DNA from: Gammaproteobacteria bacterium RIFOXYD12_FULL_61_37
GTDB taxonomy: Bacteria; Pseudomonadota; Gammaproteobacteria; Chromatiales; Chromatiaceae
Length of the DNA stretch: 45,695 bases
NCBI GenBank assembly: GCA_001801995.1
Contig: MGZB01000019.1
Coordinates: 1 to 45,695 of the forward strand
Direction of reading: 5' to 3'
Shown here: piece after piece, positions 34,259-42,934 of the stretch
How the letters are laid out: each line of letters opens with the position of its first letter
Numbering within the stretch: the first letter of the stretch is position 1
Program-made: the position numbers and the translations under genes
The notes under the pieces: generated by a model
Seen by the model: the letters and a program-made list of their open reading frames with translations, nothing else
Told to the model about the DNA's origin: nothing
The model's database searches: none

Positions 34259-35737
34259 TTGAACCCACTCAAACGCCTCGCCTCCCAGACCGCCATCTAC
34301 GGCCTCAGCAGTATCGTCGGCCGCTTCCTCAATTACCTGCTGGTGCCGCTTTTCACTTACTACTTCGCCCCGGCGGAGTATGGGGTGGTATCGGAGTTTT
34401 ACGCCTACATAGGCTTCCTGGCGGTGTTGCTGGTATTCGGGCTGGAGACCGGCTATTTCCGCTTCCGTGAGGGTGACGGCTCTTCCCCGGCGCTGGTCTA
34501 TGCCACGGCGCTTCGGGCATTGGTCCTGGCCAATGGCCTTTTCCTGTCGTTGGCCCTGTTGTTTCAGGGAGAGGTGGCGGCCCTGCTGCAACATGCCGCC
34601 CATCCGGAATATATCGGGTGGACCGCCGCCATTCTGGCCATGGATTCAGTGGGATCGCTCGCCTTCGCCCGGCTGCGGGCGGAGAACCGCCCGGCCCGCT
34701 TCGCCCTGGTCAAGGTGATCGAGATCGGGGTCAATGTGCTTCTCAATCTTTTCTTCATTGTCTACTGTCGTCAGGCCCAGGCGGTCGATCCCGGCTCCCT
34801 GGCCGGCCAGTTGTGGAATCCGGCCATCGGTGTGGGCTACATCTTCATCGCCAACCTGGCCGCCAGCGGCGTGAAGATGCTCCTGCTCGGCCCCCAGTTC
34901 CGGGGCTTCCTGGCGGGCTTCGACCGCGAGCTGTTCGCCCGCATGATGCGCTACTCCCTGCCCATGGTGGTGATCGGCTTCGCGGGTATCATCAACGAGA
35001 TGCTGGATCGGGCGGCGCTCAAGTACCTGCTGCCCCACGACCTGGAGACCAACATGGCCCAGCTCGGGATCTACAGCGCCTGCTACAAGCTCTCCATCCT
35101 GATGTCGCTCTTCATCCAGGCCTTCCGCTACGCCGGCGAGCCCTTCTTCTTCGCCTATGCCAAGCAGAAGGACGCCCGCCAGACCTACGCCGACGTGCTT
35201 CGATATTTCCTGATCTTCTGCGTCTTCATCTTCCTGCTGGTGACGCTCTATCTGGATGTCTTCAAGTATTTCATCGGCACGGCCTACCGGGAGGGGCTGC
35301 ATGTGGTGCCCGTGCTGCTGTTGGCCAACCTCTTCCTCGGCCTCTACGTTAACCTCTCCGTCTGGTACAAGCTCAGCGACCGCACCCTCATGGGCGCCGG
35401 TGTCTCCCTCGCGGGGGCCGCCATCACCGTCGTCCTCTTGTTGTGGTGGGTGCCTCTGTTTGGCTACAAGGGAGCGGCCTGGGCGCACCTGGCTTGCTAC
35501 GGCAGCATGGCGCTCATCTCCTACCTGCTGGGACAGCGCTACTACCCCGTCCCCTACGACGTGAAGCGGGTGCTGGCCTATATCCTGGGCGGGATCGGAA
35601 TCTATGCCGGCAACCGCTGGCTCGTCGATCAGGCCGGCCTGCACCACCTAGTCACGGGGACCCTGGGGCTCATCCTTTTCCTGGCGATTGCCTATCGCTT
35701 CGATGGGTGGAGGTTGCCGGCAAAGGCCAGCCAATAA
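34259..35737 (+). CDS. Polysaccharide (O-antigen type) flippase
   Basis: A 492-residue membrane protein of the MOP/Wzx superfamily with about 12-14 helices, expected to flip undecaprenyl-linked oligosaccharide across the inner membrane. The N-terminus NPLKRLASQTAIYGLSS, followed by VGRFLNYLLVPLFTYYFAP, is the classical first-helix signature of this group; ISFAGIIN-like central helices and a hydrophobic C-terminus follow. TTG 34259 is preferred because family proteins begin here and the upstream ATG (34220) lies in an intergenic repeat. Ribosome site is weak (GGTAA). No other glycan genes adjoin it. Confidence 0.85.
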   Translation: MNPLKRLASQTAIYGLSSIVGRFLNYLLVPLFTYYFAPAEYGVVSEFYAYIGFLAVLLVFGLETGYFRFREGDGSSPALVYATALRALVLANGLFLSLALLFQGEVAALLQHAAHPEYIGWTAAILAMDSVGSLAFARLRAENRPARFALVKVIEIGVNVLLNLFFIVYCRQAQAVDPGSLAGQLWNPAIGVGYIFIANLAASGVKMLLLGPQFRGFLAGFDRELFARMMRYSLPMVVIGFAGIINEMLDRAALKYLLPHDLETNMAQLGIYSACYKLSILMSLFIQAFRYAGEPFFFAYAKQKDARQTYADVLRYFLIFCVFIFLLVTLYLDVFKYFIGTAYREGLHVVPVLLLANLFLGLYVNLSVWYKLSDRTLMGAGVSLAGAAITVVLLLWWVPLFGYKGAAWAHLACYGSMALISYLLGQRYYPVPYDVKRVLAYILGGIGIYAGNRWLVDQAGLHHLVTGTLGLILFLAIAYRFDGWRLPAKASQ

Positions 35738-35738
35738 A

Positions 35739-35903
35739 CCTAAAAACCCCTTTTCAACCGCAAAGTACGCAAAGAACGCTAAGGAAAACAGTCTGGTACA
35801 TCTGTCTGTGCTCCCACCTTCCTGGTATGGGGCGGAATCTGGACAAGCCAATGAATTCCTTTGCGTTCCTTGGCGTTCTTTGCGGTTAAACGAGGAATTT
35901 AGG
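35739..35903. mobile_element. MITE-like element, copy 2
   Basis: A 165-base non-coding unit. Left end CCTAAAAACCCC followed by CAACCGCAAAG; the right end is its imperfect reverse complement (GCGGTTAAACGAGG then AATTTAGG). It is flanked by the direct repeat ATAAA at 35734-35738 and 35904-35908, a likely 5-bp target duplication. Shares ends and inner segments with copy 1 at 12877-13302, but lacks the 66-bp tandem units. No transposase. Confidence 0.82.
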
Positions 35904-35932
35904 ATAAACCCTGTAGGCCGCCCTCATCCGCC

Positions 35933-37294
35933 TCAACCCCCCGTATCCAATCCATACCGCTTGATCCGCCGCCAGAGGGAGACCCGGTCGATGCCGAGAA
36001 TCTCGGCCGTCTGGTTGCGATTGCCGCCGGTGTATTCCAGCACCTGGGCGATATAGGCCGCCTCGTTCCGTTCCAGGGTCGGCAGTTCGCTTTCGGGGAA
36101 GGCGGCGATGCGCACGGAAAGGCTCTTGAGGCTTTCAGGCAAGTGGGCGGCCTCCAACAGGCCGCTGCGAGACAGGGCCACGCCGCGCTCGATCAGGTTG
36201 GCCAGCTCGCGCACGTTGCCGGGATAGTCGTAGCGGTTCAGCAGGCGCAGGGCCTCGGGGGCGATGTCGGCCACGGGCTTGCCCATGGCCAGGGCAAACT
36301 TTTTCAGGAAATAGAAGGCCAGCAATGGGATATCGTCGCGCCGCGCCCGCAGGGGCGGCAGGACGAGGTTGACCACGTTGAGGCGAAAATAGAGGTCGGC
36401 ACGGAAGCGGCCGCTGGCCACGCCCTCTTGCAGGTCGCGATTGGTGGCGGCCAGAAAGCGCAGGTCTACCGCCAGCGGCTCGGTGCCACCCACTCGCAGC
36501 AGCTCCCGCTCCTGGATGACGCGCAAGAGCTTCACCTGCATGGCCGGGGTCATCTCGGCGATCTCGTCCAGAAAGAGGGTGCCGCCCTCGGCCAGCTCGA
36601 TGAGGCCCTGCTTGCGCCGGTCGGCGCCGGTGAAGGCCCCCTTCTCGTGGCCGAATAGCTCGTTGGCCAGCAGCTCCTCTTGCAGGGCGCCGCAGTTCAC
36701 CGCCACGAAACGGCCGCCGGTCCGGCCGCTGTGGGCGTGCAGATAGCGCGCCATCAGCTCCTTGCCGGTGCCAGATTCGCCGGTGATCAGCACATTGCAG
36801 TCCGTCGGCCCCACTTGGCGGGCCGTGTCCAGCAGGCGCTGCATGGCCAGGTCCTGGGAGATGAGGTTGACGCCCCCCTCGTAGCCCTCGATGCGGCGCT
36901 TGAGCGTCCGGTTCTCCCGCTTGAGCAGCACCACATCCAGCGCCCCCCGCACCACCTGGCGCACCTCGTCCAGGCGGTAGGGCTTGGCGATGTAGTGGAA
37001 GGCCCCCTCCTTCATCGCCTCCACGGCGGAATCCAGTGTGGCGTGGCCGGTGATGACGATTACCTCGCACTCCGGTTGCAGGACCCTGGCCCGGCGCAAC
37101 AGGGCCAAGCCGTCCACCCCCTTCATGCGCAGGTCGGTCAGGATCAGATCGAACTCCCGCCCCTCTACCTCCTTCAACCCGGCTGGTCCACTCTGGCGGG
37201 CCGTGACTTCATACCCCTCCTTGCGCAGCAGGTGGGTCAGGTTCTTCAAGGCAGCGGCCTCGTCATCGACGATCAGGAGGCGAGCGGGGGGCAC
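35933..37294 (-). CDS. NtrC-family sigma-54 response regulator
   Basis: A 453-residue activator: receiver domain (residues 5-120, phospho-Asp54 in LILTDLRM, Lys in YIAKPYR), AAA+ domain (about 145-380; GESGTGKE, GAFTGA, GGTLFLDEIAE) and FIS-type HTH (NRNQTAEILGIDRVSLWRRI). It should activate sigma-54 promoters when phosphorylated by the sensor kinase encoded 0.65 kb upstream in the same operon. The start is a GTG at 37294, 3 bases after the PIN-toxin stop, so it is likely translationally coupled to the toxin gene. Target genes are unknown. Ends about 30 bases from MITE copy 2. Confidence 0.92.
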   Translation of the reverse strand: MPPARLLIVDDEAAALKNLTHLLRKEGYEVTARQSGPAGLKEVEGREFDLILTDLRMKGVDGLALLRRARVLQPECEVIVITGHATLDSAVEAMKEGAFHYIAKPYRLDEVRQVVRGALDVVLLKRENRTLKRRIEGYEGGVNLISQDLAMQRLLDTARQVGPTDCNVLITGESGTGKELMARYLHAHSGRTGGRFVAVNCGALQEELLANELFGHEKGAFTGADRRKQGLIELAEGGTLFLDEIAEMTPAMQVKLLRVIQERELLRVGGTEPLAVDLRFLAATNRDLQEGVASGRFRADLYFRLNVVNLVLPPLRARRDDIPLLAFYFLKKFALAMGKPVADIAPEALRLLNRYDYPGNVRELANLIERGVALSRSGLLEAAHLPESLKSLSVRIAAFPESELPTLERNEAAYIAQVLEYTGGNRNQTAEILGIDRVSLWRRIKRYGLDTGG

Positions 37295-37297
37295 GGA

Positions 37298-37705
37298 TTA
37301 TTCCTGGGCGAAGGGATTACGGACGGTCAACCTGCCGTCGAATACCTGTCCGTCCTGCAAATCCTCCGAATAAAGCGTCTCGCAGCCCGTCTTAAGGGCG
37401 GCTGAGACGATCAGGGCATCCCAGTGGGAAACGCGGTAACGCTCACCCAGTTCGAGCGCCCTAGTCACTATCTCGACGGTCAGATCCGATACCTCGCAAC
37501 GGCGCATCAATACGGCCACGAGGCGATGGGCAGTCTCGCGGGGCAATCGCATCTTGCCCATGGCGACATTCAGGAACTCATTGACCACCTGCACACTGAT
37601 GACCGGACGGGCCTTCATGACGGCCAAAGCGGCGCGACGCCTTGCCGGGTCCTTATCGAGGGCATAAACGGCAATATTGGTATCAGCGAAGGATCGGACG
37701 GTCAT
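37298..37705 (-). CDS. PIN-domain toxin (VapC-like)
   Basis: A 135-residue ribonuclease toxin of the PIN family. Acidic active-site residues: Asp8 in SFADTNIAVYAL, Glu in VNEFLNVA, Asp in HWDALIVSAAL and a late Asp in LYSEDLQDG. ATG 37705 is preferred; its first 23 bases overlap the antitoxin gene. Its stop lies 3 bases from the response regulator's GTG. Sits inside a two-component operon. Confidence 0.88.
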   Translation of the reverse strand: MTVRSFADTNIAVYALDKDPARRRAALAVMKARPVISVQVVNEFLNVAMGKMRLPRETAHRLVAVLMRRCEVSDLTVEIVTRALELGERYRVSHWDALIVSAALKTGCETLYSEDLQDGQVFDGRLTVRNPFAQE

Positions 37706-37922
37706 AGCAATCTTCCCGATGAAACTTGCCTTCCCAAGCGCCGGCCAATTTTTCGAACTCCGCCCAGTCGGCATCAGCCTCCAGGGGTTGCGACGAGGGT
37801 GCGGGAGCCGAAGCCCTGTCTTTCCTGTATTTCAGAAAACCAATGAAGTCGAGGACCTCCCTGGCCAAGGGCTCGGCAAGGTTCTTGGTCTCTTCGTAGA
37901 TCTGTTCGGCAAGGGTTGTCAT
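37683..37922 (-). CDS. DUF2281-like antitoxin (VapB-type partner)
   Basis: A 79-residue protein starting MTTLAEQIYEETKNLAEP followed by EVLDFIGFLKYRK, a pattern of short antitoxins of the DUF2281 type paired with PIN toxins. The C-terminal part is acidic (DADWAEFEKLAGAWEG), as expected for toxin binding. It overlaps the toxin start by 23 bases and begins 26 bases after the histidine kinase stop, so kinase, antitoxin, toxin and regulator form one transcript. Confidence 0.82.
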   Translation of the reverse strand: MTTLAEQIYEETKNLAEPLAREVLDFIGFLKYRKDRASAPAPSSQPLEADADWAEFEKLAGAWEGKFHREDCYDRPILR

Positions 37923-37948
37923 AGGGATTCTCTGGTATTTGACTGCTT

Positions 37949-39424
37949 TCAGGATTTTAACTCACCCAATGAAACTGGCTGGTTCCTTTGTCTCTCTCCA
38001 CAAGGCAACCAAAGCGTGAAACAGGCCCCCATTCCCGGCGGGCTGGCGACGGCGATGGCGCCGCCCAGATCGCGGACAATCTCACCGACGATGGTGAGGC
38101 CGAGGCCGGTGCCTTCGCCGGGGGCGCGGCTGGTGTAGAAGGGGTCGAAGATCTGGCCGATGCGGTCGCTCGGGATGCCGGGGCCGTCGTCGCGGATCTG
38201 GATCAGGGCGGCGCGGGCCTCTCTGGCGGGATCGCCCAGGACCAGCGCGGCGCTGGCGGGCGGCCAGCCGGCGGCATTGGCTGGGCGGGCCTGGATCTCC
38301 ACATGGCGCGCCCCGGCGGCCAGGGCGTTCTGGATCAGGTTGATGAAGACCTGCTGCAACCGGCGCGGGTCGGCCCTGAGCTGGATTTCACCGGGAATGT
38401 CGAGGGTGACGCTGTCGGCCTCGGGCAGGCGGGGACCGAGCAGCAGCAGGCACTTTTCCAGCACTTCAAGCAAAGGGATGGGGCCGGCAACCTCCGCTGG
38501 CCGACGGCTGTAGTCCAGCAGGGTACGCACGATGTGGCGGGCGCGCTCGGTTTCGTCGTCGATCTGCGTCAGCCAGCCGCACAGCGACTCGCGGATCTCC
38601 GCAGGCAGAGTCTCGATCTCTTCCAGCAGGATCTGGGCGGCGCCGGAGACATTGCCGAGGGGGTTGTTGAGTTCGTGCGCCACGCCTGAGGCCAAGGTGC
38701 CGAGGGAGGCAAGCTTTTCCGACTGCAACACCTGGCGGCGGCGCAGCTCCAGCTCTTCCAGCATGCGGTTCAGCGCCAGGGTGAAGGAGACGATTTCGCG
38801 GTCGTCCGAGACCATGGCGAAGGCGTGGAAGCGCCCCTGGGCCAGGGGTTCGAGCTGTTCCTCCAGTTGCCGCAGGGGCCGCCCCACGATCCGGTACATC
38901 ACCTGACCACCCGCCAGCCCGAGCAGCAGCAGGGCGCCCACGGACCAGAACAGGAGGTGGCGCGATTGGCGGGCGGTGGCGACCAGGCTGGTCCTTTCGC
39001 GTTCGGACAGGCGTTCGATCTGTTCCGACAGTTCGTGGCCGATGGCGCGGAGTTCAGTCTCCGGCGGCTCGGCCTGGCCGAGCAGGTGGCGGTACTGGTC
39101 CAGGTTCCGTTTCAGGGTGGCGCGTTCATCACCACTAGCCACGGTGGACAGGGCAGCGCCCTCCATGCCCTGGGCCAGTCCGGCGGCGGCGGAGCGTGCC
39201 GTTGTCAGGTCCTCACCGGCCTCTCCCCGCGCCCGGTAGAGGAACCAGTTCTTCTCGTGGCGGCGCATCTCCTGGGCGGTCTCCTGAAAGGCGGAGATCG
39301 CCACCCCTTCGCGCACCCGCCGTTCCAGAAAGCGCAGGTCGGCTGAGGCGAAGAGCACAAAGCCACCCACCCCGAATGCCAGGATCAGGTAACCGGCGGT
39401 GATCTTGCCTCGAATGCTGGGCAT
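37949..39424 (-). CDS. Membrane sensor histidine kinase
   Basis: A 491-residue two-component kinase. TM1 about 10-30, periplasmic helical sensor (about 31-165), TM2 about 166-186, HAMP, HisKA with phospho-His in SGVAHELNNPLGN, HATPase (N box VFINLIQNALAAG, G1 IRDDGPGIP, G2 GTGLGLTIV). Partner of the NtrC-type regulator three genes downstream. ATG 39424 fits the usual start (MPSIRGKITAGYL) with GGAG upstream; an in-frame GTG at 39463 would add 13 residues. The periplasmic domain is mostly charged helix (four-helix-bundle type), so its ligand is not evident. Confidence 0.9.
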   Translation of the reverse strand: MPSIRGKITAGYLILAFGVGGFVLFASADLRFLERRVREGVAISAFQETAQEMRRHEKNWFLYRARGEAGEDLTTARSAAAGLAQGMEGAALSTVASGDERATLKRNLDQYRHLLGQAEPPETELRAIGHELSEQIERLSERERTSLVATARQSRHLLFWSVGALLLLGLAGGQVMYRIVGRPLRQLEEQLEPLAQGRFHAFAMVSDDREIVSFTLALNRMLEELELRRRQVLQSEKLASLGTLASGVAHELNNPLGNVSGAAQILLEEIETLPAEIRESLCGWLTQIDDETERARHIVRTLLDYSRRPAEVAGPIPLLEVLEKCLLLLGPRLPEADSVTLDIPGEIQLRADPRRLQQVFINLIQNALAAGARHVEIQARPANAAGWPPASAALVLGDPAREARAALIQIRDDGPGIPSDRIGQIFDPFYTSRAPGEGTGLGLTIVGEIVRDLGGAIAVASPPGMGACFTLWLPCGERQRNQPVSLGELKS

Positions 39425-39660
39425 GTGGACTGGGCTCCGTTTCAGATAAGAAACCTGTTTCACATCTTAAACACCCCTTCATTGCCATTGTCAATCATCG
39501 GCTTAGGTACGCATTCATGGCGGCGTTTCATAACAGAAACATGCGCCACCCCAAACACGCTGAAAGATACCGTTATGGCTCAATGAGTTAAGAATCGTCA
39601 CCGGCTGGCACATGGCTTGCTCCGTAGGGCGCTATCTCAGTCATTTCCTAGAGCGCCACC

Positions 39661-40191
39661 ATGAAGCGTCTGGCCGACCAGATCAAACAGGCCCTTGCGG
39701 CCCTGGCCTATGCCGATTTGGGCGAGCGGTCGGGGCGCGGGGCCATGTACGAGGCCCTGTACCCCGATGACCTTTCTGCCATTGGGCCAGCCGTCGCGCC
39801 GCGCCGGCTGATCGCCCTCGGCGTGGGCGAGACCCTGCCGGGGCCGGTGATGAACTACGCCATTGGCGCCTGCCGCCGCATGCAGGCCGGGCTGTTGTTC
39901 CTCACGGCCGATGCCATGCGGGTGCGCGAGCTGCTTGCGGAGTATCTGCCGGAGCTGCAAGGCATCGAATGCCTAACCGAGGAGCTGACGGGGACCTCGG
40001 CCAGCGCCGTGCTGCATGCGCTGAATCTGCGGGGCGGGGTGCTGTTCGCGGTGACCGGCACCGATGACGATCCCTTGCGCGTACTGCTGCGGGCCAAGCG
40101 TGGCCAGCGCTCGCCGGTGCCGATCGTGCTGGTCGGCCCGAAGGCCCCGCGCCAGGCCGCCGCCCTCCGGCTGGAGCGCAGCAACCCTTGA
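39661..40191 (+). CDS. Conserved-looking cytoplasmic protein, first gene of anion-transport operon
   Basis: A 176-residue soluble protein, not recognised. Repeating alternation of strand and helix (RRLIALGVGE, GLLFLTADAMRVRELL, GGVLFAVTG, VPIVLVG) suggests a Rossmann-like, Usp-related alpha/beta fold, which would fit its operon with two Usp genes, but no GxGxxS phosphate loop is seen. The stop overlaps the next start (TTGA at 40188-40191), so it is tightly coupled to the small membrane proteins and TauE. Preceded by a 197-base region to the divergent kinase that should hold the promoter. Confidence 0.6.
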   Translation: MKRLADQIKQALAALAYADLGERSGRGAMYEALYPDDLSAIGPAVAPRRLIALGVGETLPGPVMNYAIGACRRMQAGLLFLTADAMRVRELLAEYLPELQGIECLTEELTGTSASAVLHALNLRGGVLFAVTGTDDDPLRVLLRAKRGQRSPVPIVLVGPKAPRQAAALRLERSNP

Positions 40192-40406
40192 GCCCGAACC
40201 CCTTTCCCTTGCCGTGCCTGCTCTATCTCTCCTTCGCCCTCTTTCTTGCCGCCCTGTTGTGGATGAACAGCGACCTGCTGGCCGAGATCCCATCGGCCCT
40301 GGTTTACGGCCTGCTGGGTCTGACCGCGCTTCTCGGGCTGGGCTGGCGGCTCTGCCGACCTGATAGAACCGATCTCTTCACACCACGAGGAACACCAAAA
40401 CCATGA
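40188..40406 (+). CDS. Small two-helix membrane protein
   Basis: A 72-residue protein with two hydrophobic helices (about 6-26 and 32-52) joined by a short loop, then a basic tail. TTG start overlapping the stop of the preceding gene (TTGA); its own stop overlaps the next ATG (ATGA at 40403-40406). Likely an accessory subunit of the exporter operon; no family recognised. Confidence 0.6.
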   Translation: MSPNPFPLPCLLYLSFALFLAALLWMNSDLLAEIPSALVYGLLGLTALLGLGWRLCRPDRTDLFTPRGTPKP

Positions 40407-40501
40407 AAACAAACCCCGCTATCCGGCGCAAAACGATCTTTTTGGGGGGCGCGGGTGTCTTTGTGGCAGCCGTCGTTTTTTCACTTGCATTGGAGATATG
40501 A
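40403..40501 (+). CDS. 32-residue single-TM peptide
   Basis: ATG at 40403 to TGA at 40501: basic start MKTNPAIRRKT followed by one hydrophobic helix (IFLGGAGVFVAAVVFSLAL). It overlaps the previous gene by ATGA, the next gene starts 1 base after its stop, and GAGG lies 13-16 bases before its ATG. This unbroken chain of overlaps supports translation. Possibly a small subunit of the membrane complex encoded here. Confidence 0.55.
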   Translation: MKTNPAIRRKTIFLGGAGVFVAAVVFSLALEI

Positions 40502-40502
40502 C

Positions 40503-40829
40503 ATGGCCAACAGCCAAGCCAGCCTGGGCAGGACCCTGCTTTGGGGCGTAATCGCCACCACTCTCTATGGGTTTCTGTTCTATTTTGCCGACGATTTCCT
40601 TCGCCTTGCCCACACCACGCAGGATGCTTGCATGGCGCCCTCGGGCGTGAATACCGACTACTTCAACAAGGCCACGCAGGACCTGTGCGCGGGAAAAGGC
40701 GGTACTTTTATCAACGGCACCTGGTGGTATGTGCTCGCGCCCATCGCCATGGCCCTTATCCTCTCCTACAGCCACGGCATGTTTACCGGCCTGTTCTGGG
40801 ACTTGCTCGGCCTGAAGGCCAAAAAATAA
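40503..40829 (+). CDS. Small membrane protein with paired cysteines
   Basis: A 108-residue protein with two hydrophobic helices (about 10-30 and 75-95) flanking a soluble loop holding two cysteines (TTQDACMAPSG and TQDLCAGKGGT) that could form a periplasmic disulfide. ATG 40503 is preceded by GGAG at 40492. The TauE gene follows 10 bases after. Appears to be an accessory subunit of the exporter; family unknown. Confidence 0.62.
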   Translation: MANSQASLGRTLLWGVIATTLYGFLFYFADDFLRLAHTTQDACMAPSGVNTDYFNKATQDLCAGKGGTFINGTWWYVLAPIAMALILSYSHGMFTGLFWDLLGLKAKK

Positions 40830-40839
40830 GGGAACCGAC

Positions 40840-41928
40840 ATGGAACATATGATGCTCATCAACTTTATCGATATCAGCCTGGGCGGCGCGATCATGCTGA
40901 TCGTGATCGGCTTCGTGGGGGGGCTGGTGTCCGGTTTCATCGGCTCCGGCGGTGCCTTCGTGCTGACCCCGGCGATGATGGCCCTGGGCGCGCCGGGAAT
41001 GGTGGCGGTGGCCAGCAATTCCTGTCACAAGTTTCCCAAAGCGATCGTCGGTGTGATCAAACGCCACAAGTATGGTCAGGTGGACGTGAAGCTGGGCTTG
41101 GTGATGGCGTTTTTTGCCGAGGCTGGCGTACTGTTCGGCAAACATGTGATGACCAGTATCAGAAACAGCTTCGGTGCCGTGGGCACCGATCTTTATGTTT
41201 CTGCGATATTCATCGTGACCATGGCCATCGTCGGCAGCTTCATGCTCAAGGACTATCGTAAGCTCAAGGCGATGGGTGACAAGGCGCAGGAGGCTCAGAG
41301 CCTTACCAGGTTGGCGCGCTGGGTGCAGTCGGTACGCATTCCCGGAACCATGTTCTATTCCAGGGGCGCGCAGGCCGAGATCTCCTTCCTGTTCGTCATC
41401 CCGCTGGGCTTCTTTACCGGTTTCCTGTCTTCCGCCATCGCCGTCGGCGGCCTCGCCGGTGTGCCGGGAATGATCTACGTTCTAGGCGTACCGGCCATCA
41501 TGGCCTCCGCCACAGAGATGATCATCGCCGTCGCGACGGGCCTGGGCGCCACCTTTCTCTACGGACTGGAGGGCGCGGTGGACATCCGCATGGCCATGCT
41601 GATCCTGCTCGGCTCCCTGTTCGGTATCCAGCTCGGCGCCATCGGCACCACCTACGTGAAGGACTACCAGATCAAGTTCACCATGGCGGTGATCATGCTG
41701 ACGGTGCTGTTCTCGCGCTTCTTCTATGTGCCCGGCTATCTCAGTAGCGTTGGCGTGATGGCGCCGCTCCCCCCCGACACCCTCCAGCTCTTGAAATGGA
41801 TCGGCGACGGCGTGCTGTACCTGGCCTTGTGCCTCGGTGCCTATACCGTCTTTTCCGCTTTGCTCAAAGGCATGAAGGAGCACAGGGAAAGAACATCCGT
41901 AGGTGTCGGCGAATCCGTGGCCGACTGA
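40840..41928 (+). CDS. TauE/SafE family sulfite/anion exporter
   Basis: A 362-residue inner-membrane transporter of the TauE/SafE family (about 8-9 helices), linked in other organisms to export of sulfite, sulfoacetate or other organosulfur anions. Seen: N-terminal family repeat IGFVGGLVSGFIGSGGAFV and the second repeat GFFTGFLSSAIAVGGLAG, with the VASNSCHKFPKA and SATEMIIAVATG segments after each. Larger than minimal TauE (about 250) because of an extended loop between repeats. ATG 40840 follows AAGGGAACC. Sits between small membrane proteins and a tandem-Usp gene. Confidence 0.88.
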   Translation: MEHMMLINFIDISLGGAIMLIVIGFVGGLVSGFIGSGGAFVLTPAMMALGAPGMVAVASNSCHKFPKAIVGVIKRHKYGQVDVKLGLVMAFFAEAGVLFGKHVMTSIRNSFGAVGTDLYVSAIFIVTMAIVGSFMLKDYRKLKAMGDKAQEAQSLTRLARWVQSVRIPGTMFYSRGAQAEISFLFVIPLGFFTGFLSSAIAVGGLAGVPGMIYVLGVPAIMASATEMIIAVATGLGATFLYGLEGAVDIRMAMLILLGSLFGIQLGAIGTTYVKDYQIKFTMAVIMLTVLFSRFFYVPGYLSSVGVMAPLPPDTLQLLKWIGDGVLYLALCLGAYTVFSALLKGMKEHRERTSVGVGESVAD

Positions 41929-41946
41929 ACCCTTGAGGAGAACCCC

Positions 41947-42780
41947 ATGACCGCACTATCAAAAAATGGTACTTCGAGCATCGTCCTGGTCGCCGTTGAT
42001 GGTTCCGACTACTCCGCCGGCGCCATTCGCGTCGGCGTGGCTCTTGCCAAAGACAGTGGTGCCCGGCTGATCGGCCTGTCCATCGCCGTATACAACCCGG
42101 AATACAGCACACTGGTGCCCAATCTGCATGTTGAAGCGGGAAATCGCGCGCGCGCGGCGCTCAACGCCTTCCTCGCGGAAGCGGGCGCGGGCGCCGAGAC
42201 GGCGACGCACGAAGCAGGCGACCCTTATCAGGGCATCCTGGAAGGAGCCAAGGAATATAACGCCGATGTCATCGTCATTGGCCGACGCGGCAAACGGGGA
42301 CTCGCACGCATGATGGTGGGCGACGCCACCGCCAGGGTCGTCGGCCAAGCCGACTGCCCGGTACTGGTAGTACCGCGGGCTGCGCGTCTGTGGGAAAAGC
42401 GCATTCTGCTGGCCACCGACGGCTCCCCCCACAGCGAGGCCGCCGCCATGGCGGCGGGCAATCTGGCCAAGCAATTTGCTCTACCGGTTACCGTGCTGTC
42501 CGTGGTGACCAGCAGCCACAGTCCAGAACGTCGGCAGGAAGCCGAACAGGCCGTCGCCGCCACTGTGGAGCGACTCAAGGTCATGGGCATCCTGGCCGAG
42601 GGAAAGGTGGTGGAAGGCTGCCCGGACGAAGCCATTGTCAAGGCCGCCGAGGACGTGGGCGCCGATCTGATCGCGATGGGCAGCCACGGCCGCACGGGGC
42701 TCGGCAAGGTGCTGCTGGGCAGCGTTGCCGAGCGCGTCATCGGCTCTGCCGACCGGCCCGTCCTGGTCGTCCGCTCCTGA
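41947..42780 (+). CDS. Tandem-domain universal stress protein
   Basis: A 277-residue cytoplasmic protein of two Usp domains (about 1-140 and 145-277). Each has the Usp ATP-binding loop: GRRGKRGLARMMVG and GSHGRTGLGKVLLGS (G-x2-G-x9-G then S or D), with the start VAVDGSDYS and LATDGSPHS. It lies 18 bases after TauE in the same operon. A regulatory partner of the TauE or SulP transporter is plausible because the SulP protein carries the same double-Usp module fused at its C-terminus. Confidence 0.9.
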   Translation: MTALSKNGTSSIVLVAVDGSDYSAGAIRVGVALAKDSGARLIGLSIAVYNPEYSTLVPNLHVEAGNRARAALNAFLAEAGAGAETATHEAGDPYQGILEGAKEYNADVIVIGRRGKRGLARMMVGDATARVVGQADCPVLVVPRAARLWEKRILLATDGSPHSEAAAMAAGNLAKQFALPVTVLSVVTSSHSPERRQEAEQAVAATVERLKVMGILAEGKVVEGCPDEAIVKAAEDVGADLIAMGSHGRTGLGKVLLGSVAERVIGSADRPVLVVRS

Positions 42781-42797
42781 ACCTTCCGCACCTTAAT

Positions 42798-42914
42798 GAG
42801 GGTGTCGCGAAACTCAAAATAGGTAGGCCGGATAAAAACGCATCCGGCAGGTGTTTGATTTTGGTGGATGCGCTCCGCTTATCCACCCTACATTTTTTGT
42901 TTTGCGACAGCCTC
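42798..42914. mobile_element. MITE-like unit with inverted ends
   Basis: Ends GAGGGTGTCGCGAAACTCAAAA (split: GAGGGTGTCGCG 42798-42809, AAACTCAAAA) and TTTTGTTTTGCGACAGCCTC (42895-42914) are imperfect reverse complements. The interior carries GTAGGCCGGATAA and its partner TTATCCACCCTAC, a common dispersed intergenic palindrome. No gene. It occupies most of the gap before the SulP gene and could interrupt the operon's transcription. Confidence 0.6.
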
Positions 42915-42934
42915 CCAACTGAATTGGTTTCTCC

